Origin: a virus
Length of the DNA stretch: 26,889 nt
Virus record (IMG/VR): IMGVR_UViG_3300007363_000083
Location: 1-26,889 of that record
Reading direction: 5' to 3' (one strand)
A program made the translations under genes and the position numbers. The notes under the pieces were generated by a model. The model was not told the DNA's origin, searched no databases, and was given only the letters and a program-made list of their open reading frames with translations. Shown here one piece after another: positions 1 through 10,100 of the stretch. How positions within the stretch are numbered: the stretch's first letter is position 1; each line of letters opens with the position of its first letter.

Positions 1-327
1 ATACAAATTACTGCACGCCAGGGTCAATATGCCATGGATCTCGTTGATGATTTTTCTGCAGAAATTTCTATAACGCCCAGTGCTGTGTCTGCTGTTGATA
101 CAACACAAAGAGCAGCAGTTGATCAAGTAATGGCTGAAATTATTGGTGATCCAAAAATTCCAGTTCCACAATATACTGATGTTGAAATTAAAGTAACAGA
201 CACATCAACGGTCTATGAAAATGTGCTACAACCCGACGGAACAATTGTGCGTGTGGCTGTAACTCCACCTGATGTCACACAAGACGACAGCACATTCCGC
301 TTGGCTCCGGGCGGCAAACAAAGTTAA
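1..327 (+). CDS. C-terminal end of an unidentified virion-region protein (5' end outside window)
   Basis: The reading frame is open from base 1 and ends at TAA 325-327, so this is the tail of a longer gene; the ATG at 34 is probably internal. The visible 108 residues are acidic and rich in Thr, Val and Pro, with no membrane segment or catalytic motif I recognise. They end in a short Gly/Lys tail (APGGKQS). The gene lies 8 bases before a gp25-like gene. In T4-like phages this position is often held by baseplate hub or spike genes (gp5 or gp53 group), so a baseplate role is likely from context only. I cannot match the sequence to gp5 or to a PAAR protein. Confidence 0.6.
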   Translation: MQITARQGQYAMDLVDDFSAEISITPSAVSAVDTTQRAAVDQVMAEIIGDPKIPVPQYTDVEIKVTDTSTVYENVLQPDGTIVRVAVTPPDVTQDDSTFRLAPGGKQS

Positions 328-335
328 ATAACAAT

Positions 336-710
336 ATGCCTGCATTCATTGGATTTAACACACAAGGTCAATACAAAAAATTTACTCTAACTGATTTAGA
401 GTTAATCAAGCGTGATTTTTTAAATGCGCTGAATATCCGTCAGGGTCAGATTCCTGGGCGTCCACAAGCAGGGACCATATTATGGGACAATTTGTTTGAA
501 AGTCAAACAACCGAAACAGAAACTGCAATTGTCAATGAAATACAGCGTGTGGCCGGCGGCGATCCTCGCTTGCAAATTTCCAACATTGAAATTTTTCCGC
601 AGCAGAATGGAATTCTAATACAGATAGAAATACAATTTGTGCCCAGCACAGAACCTCAAAGGTTGAATATTTTCTTCGACCAAAATACAAGAACAGCCAG
701 CTACGTTTAA
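336..710 (+). CDS. 25: gp25-like baseplate wedge protein
   Basis: A 124-residue protein of the T4 gp25 / phage lysozyme-like baseplate family, close to the usual 125-135 residues. The family forms part of the inner baseplate wedge next to gp6 and helps anchor sheath assembly. Visible family features are GQIPGRPQAGTILWDNLFE at about residues 37-55 (the conserved 'G..P..P..G...W..LFE' pattern) and GDPRLQISNIEI at about 74-85, where the family normally has an EPR motif and this protein has DPR. The second half is alternating beta strand. The ATG at 336 lies 8 bases after the upstream stop and has no clear Shine-Dalgarno sequence, so translation may be coupled. The next gene is gp6-like, as expected for this module. 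Confidence 0.85.
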   Translation: MPAFIGFNTQGQYKKFTLTDLELIKRDFLNALNIRQGQIPGRPQAGTILWDNLFESQTTETETAIVNEIQRVAGGDPRLQISNIEIFPQQNGILIQIEIQFVPSTEPQRLNIFFDQNTRTASYV

Positions 711-727
711 CTACGCCGTTTTTAGGA

Positions 728-739
728 CCGATAAATAAA
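728..739 (+). promoter_or_regulatory. T4-like late promoter box before gene 6
   Basis: CCGATAAATAAA, with an ATAAATA core at 731-737, lies in the 45-base gap before gene 6. It resembles the T4-type late promoter core TATAAATA, and similar TAAATA boxes precede 18389 and 19196. A start about 6-8 bases downstream would leave a leader of roughly 11-13 bases before the ATG at 756. This is a pattern match only. Confidence 0.45.
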
Positions 740-755
740 CAGATAACGGACTATT

Positions 756-3700
756 ATGGCTAAGACTACTAGACAAACAGCAATATTTGGTGTAGAAGAC
801 TGGAAAAGAATCTACCAAACTTATCGTGAAGCAGACTTTCAAAGCTATGACTTTGAGACCCTGCGCAAGAGTTTTGTAGACTATCTACGCTTATACTATC
901 CAGAAACTTTCAATGACTATATTGAAAGTTCAGAGTTTATTGCCTTGCTAGATCTCATGGCTTTTATGGGCCAGAGCATGGCCTTCCGCAATGATTTAAA
1001 TGCACGTGAAAACTACATGGATACTGCCGAGCGCAGAGATTCTGTAGTCAGGCTAGCTAACTTGGTCAGCTATACTCCTAAACGAAATACCGCTGCGTCG
1101 GGATATCTTAAAATATTTTCTGCGGTGACCACAGAAAACGTCACTGACATTAATGGAATAAATTTAGCCAATGTTACTATAAACTGGGCAGACCCCACTA
1201 ATTTTAATTGGCAAGAACAATTCGCTGCCATCATCAATGCCAGCTTGGTCAGTAGCCAACGTATTGGTCGTCCTGCTAATAGAACTAGTATTCTTGGTGT
1301 TGACACATCAGAATACACTATTAATTTAGTTCCTGGATACCTTCCAATCATCCCCTACACCGCCACCATTGACGGTGTCAACATGCCCTTTGAAGCGGTA
1401 AATGCAACGTCGGTTAACAAAGATTACATTTACGAACCCAGTCCCTTGCCCAACGGCGAATTTAACGTGCTGTTCCGTAACGACCAACTGGGATTCAATT
1501 CAGCTAACACTGGCTATTTCTTTTTATTCAAGCAAGGCGTACTACAGAGTCAAGATTTTAATCTTGCCGATCGTGTCAGCAATCGAGCAGTTGACATCAA
1601 CATCGAAGGCTGTAATAATGACGACCATTGGCTGTATCAACTTGACAATGTTGGTTCTGTAGCTGGTGCTTGGCAATGGGTAGAAAGTGTTTATGCAGCC
1701 GCAGCCGAACAAACACAGCCAGGTGAGCGTCGATTATTTTCTATCTCCAGCAGAACCAATGATCAAATTACATTAAACTTTGGTGATGGTGTATTTTCCG
1801 CTATCCCAGTTGGCAATTTCCGTTGTTATGTACGTGCTTCCAATGGACTACAATACATTATTAATCCTGAGGAAATGCAAAGTGTAGTAATTCCTATCAG
1901 CTATATTAGCCGCTCAGGACAACTGGAAACCATTACATTTACCTGTGGTATTACAACTCCTGTGTCTAATAGCCAGGCACGTGAAACCATTGACGAAATT
2001 AAACAACGTGCGCCAGCAAGATACTACACACAAAATCGTATGGTCAATGGAGAAGACTACAACAACTTTCCATTTACCGCTTACAATTCTATTATAAAAT
2101 CAAAGGCACTGAATCGTGCCAGCATTGGCACCAGTCGATATCTTGAACTAGTAGACGGCACCGGCAAATATGCTTCGACTAATGTGTTTGGCAGCGACGG
2201 TGCATTGTACGAAAATTATTCATTGCCTAGTTTTAGGTTTACCTACAGCACCAATAACGAAGTGGCAAACATCGTTGCCAATCGTGTTGAGCCCTTGTTG
2301 AGAAACAGCTTGATGCAGCAGTTTTATTATGCTGAATTTCCCAGGCCTAATCTTGCTGTATTAAATGTTGCTTGGCATTTGAGCACCAGCATTTCCAATA
2401 CCACCACCGGGTATTTTATGAATAATCTTGGAAATCCTGTGCCCATTGGACCCTACACCAGTGACAATAAAAAATATATTGTGGTCAGTAGCCTGGTTAA
2501 ATTTGAGCCACCTGCAGGCTATTACTTTGATGAGAATAATAGACTCAAGGCCGGAACTCCCAGCAAGCCTGATGAAAAATTAGTTATCTGGGCCAGCCCA
2601 ACCAGTGTTTACCTTGAAGGCACTAACAACGGACTGGGCAACTTGCCCAATGATGTTGGACCAGTGGTATTAAACAACTACATACCCACAGGAGCCTTGG
2701 CCACACAGGTAATTCCAATTTTTGTCACTGACTTGCCAGTCGGATTCCAAACCAGTATGGCCGAACAAATTTTATTGAATAGAGACTTTGGCATTGGCTA
2801 TGACAGTCTAGGTGACATTACTGGGTCAGCAGGTAATTGGTATCTTATTACTTCGACTAATCTTTCACCGTACCCGCCCAATGATACATTTAGTCTGGCC
2901 AATGCTGGCAGCACAGCAGGTACAAATCGAGATGCCAGTTGGCTGGTTCAATTTGTCACCAACGGCAGTACATATACAGTTAGTTCTCGCGCCCTTGAAT
3001 ACTTCTTTGGTTCAGTATTACAAACAAGATTTTTCTTCTACGGTGACCAACAGGTCTACGACAGCAGAACTGGCACAGTCATTAAAGATTTTGTCAATGT
3101 GCTGAAAACAAATAGTCGCCCCGACAGCTCGTTACCACTAGCTGGGGATACCAAGCTGGACATCATTGATCAGCCGGTGCTCAGTGACGGCTACGTTGAC
3201 GACTTTCAAGTGCTGGTCAGTTTTAAAGACTCGGACGCCGATGGTGTGCCCGATGACCCAGACTTTTTTACTAATATCGTTGCCCCAACAGTAAATCCAA
3301 AAACCAAATTGGTGTTCCTTGAACAAATGGTTGACTTTGACAACCTGCAAAGATATCTGTTAGTTGAAAAAGGTCGTGTAAATTCAGAATATCCTGACCA
3401 AGACTCAATTGAACTGGTCAAAGAACAGTATGTTGCCGGACAAATTTTTTATGCCTACAGCACTAAAATTTTCTATAAACTCAATATCAACACCGCAACT
3501 GGTGTTAGAACGCTGTCAGACGTGAGTTCCAGCTGGATTGCCAGAACTGGACGACAAGATCTCTATTTCCAATATAGGCATAACAGTCCCTTAACTTCAA
3601 GGATTGACCCAGGAACCACCAACATCATTGATCTATACGTGGTAACAGCACAGTATTATAATGCTTATCAAAATTATATTCGAGATGTAACTGGAACGGT

Positions 3701-4193
3701 TCCTGAACCAACACCGCCAACAATCAACGAATTAACCACAGCTTACCAAGGCCTGCAAGATTACAAAATGATGTCGGACTCGGTTATTCTTAACAGCGTC
3801 GACTTTAAGCCATTGTTTGGCGAAAAGGCCGACGAAACCCTTCGTGCTACTATTAAAGTAATCAAGGCATTTAACAGTAATGCCAGCGTCAGCGAAATTA
3901 AAAATCTTGTAATTTCAAATATGAACAATTATTTTAGTCTCGATAAATGGGACTTTGGTGATACTTTTTACTTTTCAGAATTAGCAGCATACCTGCATGC
4001 CGAAATGGGAGGAATTATCAGTTCTGTTGTCTTGGTTCCACTTAGCCCAGAAAAGAGCTTTGGGGATCTTTACGAAATTAGATCAGAGCCCAATCAAATT
4101 TTTGTCAATGCGGCCACTGTAAATGACGTTGATGTAATCGAAGCGTTAACCAGCACAAATCTGCGTACAGCGCCTGGCAGTGGAGTAATTTAA
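756..4193 (+). CDS. 6: gp6-like baseplate wedge protein
   Basis: A 1,145-residue homologue of T4 gp6, the wedge subunit that dimerises to form the inner ring of the baseplate. The N-terminal 90 residues carry the family signature: a 'tyrosine + SYDFETLRKSFVDYLR' region, IESSEFIALLDLMAFMGQS at about 58-76, and LNARENYMDTAERRDSVVRL at about 81-100. The C-terminus (residues 1040-1145) has the usual SEIKNLVISNMNNYF and GDTFYFSELAAYL segments. T4 gp6 is about 660 residues, so this copy is much enlarged, as in other marine T4-like phages. An Asp-rich loop, DSDADGVPDDPD (825-836), looks like a calcium-binding DxDxDG loop. The ATG is preceded by ACGGA at 746-750, 5 bases away. The stop TAA abuts the next ATG directly, so the giant protein is probably made by coupled translation. 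Confidence 0.9.
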   Translation: MAKTTRQTAIFGVEDWKRIYQTYREADFQSYDFETLRKSFVDYLRLYYPETFNDYIESSEFIALLDLMAFMGQSMAFRNDLNARENYMDTAERRDSVVRLANLVSYTPKRNTAASGYLKIFSAVTTENVTDINGINLANVTINWADPTNFNWQEQFAAIINASLVSSQRIGRPANRTSILGVDTSEYTINLVPGYLPIIPYTATIDGVNMPFEAVNATSVNKDYIYEPSPLPNGEFNVLFRNDQLGFNSANTGYFFLFKQGVLQSQDFNLADRVSNRAVDINIEGCNNDDHWLYQLDNVGSVAGAWQWVESVYAAAAEQTQPGERRLFSISSRTNDQITLNFGDGVFSAIPVGNFRCYVRASNGLQYIINPEEMQSVVIPISYISRSGQLETITFTCGITTPVSNSQARETIDEIKQRAPARYYTQNRMVNGEDYNNFPFTAYNSIIKSKALNRASIGTSRYLELVDGTGKYASTNVFGSDGALYENYSLPSFRFTYSTNNEVANIVANRVEPLLRNSLMQQFYYAEFPRPNLAVLNVAWHLSTSISNTTTGYFMNNLGNPVPIGPYTSDNKKYIVVSSLVKFEPPAGYYFDENNRLKAGTPSKPDEKLVIWASPTSVYLEGTNNGLGNLPNDVGPVVLNNYIPTGALATQVIPIFVTDLPVGFQTSMAEQILLNRDFGIGYDSLGDITGSAGNWYLITSTNLSPYPPNDTFSLANAGSTAGTNRDASWLVQFVTNGSTYTVSSRALEYFFGSVLQTRFFFYGDQQVYDSRTGTVIKDFVNVLKTNSRPDSSLPLAGDTKLDIIDQPVLSDGYVDDFQVLVSFKDSDADGVPDDPDFFTNIVAPTVNPKTKLVFLEQMVDFDNLQRYLLVEKGRVNSEYPDQDSIELVKEQYVAGQIFYAYSTKIFYKLNINTATGVRTLSDVSSSWIARTGRQDLYFQYRHNSPLTSRIDPGTTNIIDLYVVTAQYYNAYQNYIRDVTGTVPEPTPPTINELTTAYQGLQDYKMMSDSVILNSVDFKPLFGEKADETLRATIKVIKAFNSNASVSEIKNLVISNMNNYFSLDKWDFGDTFYFSELAAYLHAEMGGIISSVVLVPLSPEKSFGDLYEIRSEPNQIFVNAATVNDVDVIEALTSTNLRTAPGSGVI

Positions 4194-7100
4194 ATGGCTC
4201 GAGTTAGAACCGTAGATTTTTTACCTGAGATTTTTCAAACGTCGACTAATCGACAGTTTTTAGCAGCCACACTGGACCAGCTGGTTCAAGAGCCAGCATT
4301 TACCAAAATACAAGGATTTGTTGGTCGACGTGTGGGCCCCGGTGTTAATCCCAACGACGAGTATGTAAAAGAAAGTACTGCTGTTAGAACCAACTACCAA
4401 CTTGAACCAGGTGTTGTATTAAAAAAATACAATACCAATCAAGTTGAAGATGCTATTACCTATCCTGGAATCACTGATGCTGTTGATCTAGCTGGCGGAT
4501 TTACCAACAACGCAAATAGACTCTATACCAGTGACTATTATACCTGGGATCCATTTGTTGACTTTGACAAGTTTGTAAACTTCAGTCAATATTATTGGTT
4601 ACCTGCTGGCCCCGATGCGGTTGATGTATTTTCTGGCTCGGTGCCGCTGACTGACACATTTACAGTAACCAGAGAAAATGGTGTTTATACCTTTAGTGGA
4701 GTTGCCGGCGACAACCCAGCGTTGACTTTAGTTCGCGGCGGATCATATCAATTTAATGTTGCGCAAAATGACAAGGAAACTGTTAATTTTCGTGTGTCGA
4801 CCGCAGGCACCAGCGCATTTGTAATTGACTATGAAAACAATCCCACTTTGACTTTGGTTCGTGGCAATACCTATGTCTTTACACTAGTTCTCAAGGGACC
4901 TTATCCATTTTATATTAAAACTGATCCTAGTCCTGGCACCACCAATCAATACAACAGCGGAGTTACCAACAATGGCGCCATAACTGGAACTGTTAGATTC
5001 ACTGTGCCACAGGATGCGCCTGACACCTTGTACTACTCGACCGCTGTGCAGCCCAATATGAAGGGCACATTTAATATTGTCAACGCCACTCCTGGAACAG
5101 GCCCTGGATTTTGGATACAGGTTGACCCGGGTGTTGATGGCAAATTGATTGCCACCCCAAACATCAGCGGTCGAGATGTATTAGGAGTGGTCAACAACGG
5201 CGAGGACCTTGGTACTGTTACCTTTAATGTTCCGCTTGCCACAGCACAGAATTTTTATTATTCATTGACCAACATCAACAGTCAATTGCCCAACAACGGT
5301 GTTGACCTAATAACAAGTTTAAAATTCAATCAAATTAATAATATATTTGTAGATCAATTCCTATTAGAAAACCCAACAGGCATTGACGGTATTGTTAATC
5401 TTGATGGTAAAACAATAGTTTTTCTAGAACAAGACCCCGACCCCGACACCGGCGGCTGGCTGGCTACCAGTCAGTTCGATCCATTACCAAATGTTGGCAA
5501 TGTGGTAAGCACCACAGGTTCGTTTGACACTACATTATTTGACCAAACAACAGTTGTTCCAACAGATCAACGCTATAGCGTCTGGTTGGCCAACTATGTC
5601 ACAGCCGAAGGTGGCGGCCAATATATTCAACTTACTTCTGTGTTGCCGGTCAGCAATCTTGAGAAATTCAGTATCTTAAGTGGTACAGTTAATTCAAGTA
5701 CACAATGGTTTAAAAATTCCTCGGGCGTGTTTGAAAAAATCCCACTGCTGACCGCGGCCAAATCTGTTCTTTATTATCAAGATGGTACCGACCCAGAAAT
5801 ATTTGGATTAATCAAACTGGTTGATCAAGATAATTCAGACCAAATAGATGTCAATGAGATCATCGGTAAAAAGAATTATGTCAGTCCAAATGGAGTAACA
5901 TTTACCAATGGACTTAAAGTTACATTTATCGGAAATGTAACACCCAGCACATATCTAAATAACAGTTATTATGTTGAAGGAGTGGGCACAGCGATTAAAT
6001 TGTTGCCAGTGCAGAATTTTGTCACCCCCGAAACCTATACACAAAGCGCCTCTATTCCCTATGACAGCACGGCCTACGACGTGGGCAACTTTGATGCCAG
6101 TTTAAATCAACCACTGATACCTGAATATCTTACAATTAATCGAGCCAGTCCTGATTTAAATCCCTGGACACGATCAAATCGTTGGTTTCACGTTGATGTA
6201 ATCAATGCATCCGCTGAATATAACAATACAGTTGCGGTACTAGACAATAATTTTAGAGGCAAGCGTCCTATCCTTGAATACCGGGCCGGAACTCGATTGA
6301 TCGACTTTGGCACGCAAGGTAAATCCCCTGTTGATGTAATTGATTTCAGTACAACTGATGCATTAAGCACCGTTAACGGATCTACAGGCTATAGTGTAGA
6401 TGGCTATACATTTATCAACGGGTCCAGGGTTATTTTTGCCGCCGATCTTAATGCGCAGGTACGCAATAAAATCTATCAAGTCGAATTTATCAATATCGAC
6501 AGTGCCGAACCAATTATTAATTTAACCGTGGCCACCGATGGTCTAGCCCTGCCCGATCAAGCAGTGGTCTGTTTGAGTGGCGCCGTACAACAAGGAAAAA
6601 GTTTTTACTTTGACGGTGTTAATTGGTTGGCCACACAGCAAAAAACAAAAACTAATCAAGCACCGTTATTCGATGTTTACGATTTAGCTGGTGTAAGTTT
6701 TAAAGATCCAATTAAATATCCATCGACTAATTTCGTTGGCAGTCGACTATTTTCCTATGCTACCGGACCGGGTAATGCCGATGTTGTGCTGGGATTTCCT
6801 TTACGATATCTAAGTTTAACTAATGTTGGCGACATTGTTTTTGACAATAATCTTTACACAGACACATTTACCTACACTAGAGATAGTGTGTCAAGTACAG
6901 AATCAATCAGCCAAGGTTATGTAAAACAATACAGTAACCGTGTGGACTTTATTAAAGAAATTGGTTGGCAACCGGCTATCACCAAGAGTCTGGTGCGGCA
7001 ACAATTTAGATTCACCTACCAAGGAAGGCCTTTACTGTTAGATATTCCAGTCAGTGGAGTCAACTCCTTGCCGGCACTGCAAATTTATGTGGCTGGAATT

Positions 7101-10100
7101 TTTGTTGAACCCAGCGACTACACCTATATAGTCTCAGGCGATACCACTACTATTACCATTACCAACATTGATGAACTTGCTGGCTTTGGCAGCGTAGTTG
7201 AAGTTGAAGCATTGAGTTCAAAAGTTAGTAAGGTGGCCTTTTATCAAGTGCCAGTTAACCTTGAAAACAATCCATTAAATCAAAATAGTCCTTCATTTAC
7301 ACTGGGAACAATTCGTAGTCACTATCAAACCATTGGTCGAAATCTCAAAGACTTACAGGGACCAATTAACGGTGCTAATAATTCTCGAGACCTTGGCAAT
7401 ATTATTCCCTACGGCACTAACATTTTACAACAAAGTAGTCCAATGACCCTGGCTGGTTATTTTATGCGCAGCATGAAATACAACCTGTTTAACTCGTTGG
7501 AGTATAACAGTCGAGAGTACGAAAAATTTAAAGCTCGGCTATTGGACACAGCCACAAGGAATGACTATACCAATTATACCAATAATATTCCGGCCATGCT
7601 TACAGCAATTGTCAGTGATATTAACATTGGAAAAATAGAAAACAATTCATTCTACTGGTCGGACATGTTGCCGGCCAGTTCGGTGTATAAACAAACCACA
7701 ACAACAATTACTCCAATATCGGATAATGAGTTTGATTTGTCGACCACTTATGATTTTACTAGCTCAAACTATAAAGGATTATTGGTCTATCTAAATAACA
7801 GAATTCTAACCATTGACAAAGATTATACTGTTGCTGTTGATGCGCCCAGGCTGACCATTACCACTGCACTAACAACAGGCGATGTGGTTATAATTAGAGA
7901 GTACGCAACAACCTATGGTAATTTTGTTCCCAATACTCCTACCAAGTTGGGGCTTTATCCAGCATACCAGCCAAAAATATATCTGGATACAAATTATGTA
8001 ACACCACAGTTGGTTATCCAAGGTCACGACGGTAGCCTTACCATGGCTTTTGGTGATTTCCGTGATGACCTACTGTTGGAATTTGAAACACGAATTTTCA
8101 ACAACTTAAAGATAAAAAGCGAAATACCTTTGCCCATGACAGAAGTCGTACCCGGGCAATTTCGAACCACTGACTACAGCCTAGCTGAAATCAATCAAAT
8201 TTTAAACAAAGACTTTTTAAGTTGGATTGGTTGGAACAAGCTGAATTATCAAGAACAAGACTATAATGTCAGCAACGAGTTTACTTGGAATTATAGCGCG
8301 GCAGGAAATAAACTGTCAGAACCCTTTGAAACACCATTGCCGGTGGCTGCCTGGCGCGGATTATATCAATGGTTCTACGACACCACTAGCCCCAACACAA
8401 CTCCTTGGGAAATGCTGGGATTTAGCATTAAGCCCAGCTGGTGGAATGAAGTCTATGGTGATGCTCCTTACACCAGCGATAACCTGGTATTGTGGGACGA
8501 TTTGGCTGCAGGAAAAGTTGCCGACCCTCTTGGCGCATATTATCTGCCAGAGTATGCCAGACCTTCGCTGACTCAAGTAATACCCACCGGCACCGAAGGA
8601 CAGCTATTGAGTCCGTTTGACAGCGTGGTGGGCAGTTATGATTCTGGTCAATTCCAAAAGTCCTGGGTATTTGGTGATGGCGGCCCAGTTGAATATTCTT
8701 GGCGTAAAAGCTCAAGCTATCCATTTGCCATCATGCGAATGTTGGCCTTGACACGACCAGCAGAATTCTTCTCCTTGTTTGCCGATCGCGATCTTTACAA
8801 ATTTGATGCAGAATTTAATCAGTATCTTTATAACAACCGCTATAGACTTGATGCCAACGGTGTTGAAGTCTATGGTGATGGGTTAAGCAAGGCTAGCTAT
8901 ATTAACTGGATTGTTGACTATAATCAACAAACTGGGGTTAACAGTACAGTAAATCTCACTGAAGATCTTGCCAGCCTGGATGTTCGGTTATGCTATAGAA
9001 TGGCCGGGTTCACTGACAAACAGTATTTAAAAATTTATACAGAGAAATCAAGTCCTAACAGTCAAAATGCCAGCTTGCTCTTGCCCGACGAAAGTTATAA
9101 CCTACTGCTTTACAAAAATCAACCGTTTGAACGAATTAACTACAGCTCGGTTATTTTTCAAGTGGTAGATGGTGGCTACGCAGTCTATGGTTACAGTATC
9201 ACTAACCCATATTTTGAAATATTGGTCAGTAAAACCTATGGCACCAGGATACCCATTGATGGTGGTGGACGAGTAGTTTCCGCACCAAATCAATACACAG
9301 ATCAAGTGGTAAAAATTCCCTACGGCTATGTGTTTACCAACGAAACAATGGCAGTGGACTTTCTACTAAGCTATGGAGCACTACTAACAACTCAAGGTTT
9401 AATATTTGACAGCAGAGAAAATGGCTATCAGTTAGACTGGCGGCAAATGGCCCGGGAATTTTTGTATTGGGCCGAACAGGGTTGGGAACCCGGGGCGGTA
9501 ATTAATTTAAACCCCACTGCCTACAGTTTGTCAGCAATAAAAGCACAGGCCATTGTTGACAGCGTAGTGGCACAAACACCTGAAAACAGTATTCTAGATC
9601 AAAATAGAACGACTCTACCAGTACGAGATCTAGTTGTTGATCGATTAGACAATGTATTCAGAATACGTTCGCTAAGCCAACAGACAATCAGTTACCTGGA
9701 ACTTAAATATACCAGTTATGAAAGCATGGTAGTGCTGGACAATGTCAGCATATTTAATGACTTAATTTATAATCCAACTACAGGTGCTAGACAAAGTCGC
9801 ATAAACATTGCGGCTACCATAAGCGCAGACTGGAATGGTCAAGTTGATGCACAGGGCTTTATTTTAAACAACGACAAGACAGTTGAGGAATGGCAGCCCA
9901 ACCGCAAGTATGCCAAAGGCGAAATTGTTCTTTACAAAAATAATTATTGGTCAGCACAGACCATTGTTCAGCCTAAGGTCTTGTTTGACTATGCTGACTG
10001 GGTAAAAAGCGACTACACCAAAATACAGCGAGGCCTGTTACAAAACTTGCCGAACTTCAGCAACCAATTACAAAATTCTTATGACACAGTAACAGCAAAT

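Noticed and set aside
1-327. Naming the first gene gp5 or a PAAR/spike protein
   Set aside because: Position fits, but the visible residues show no lysozyme, OB-fold or beta-helix repeat, and most of the gene is outside the window.
324-333. TTAAATAACA before the gp25-like gene as a fourth late promoter
   Set aside because: The match includes the stop codon of the upstream gene and leaves only 5 bases to the ATG; too weak to list.
4656-5263. Active copper-binding cupredoxin
   Set aside because: The ligand positions of the family pattern are not His or Cys here.
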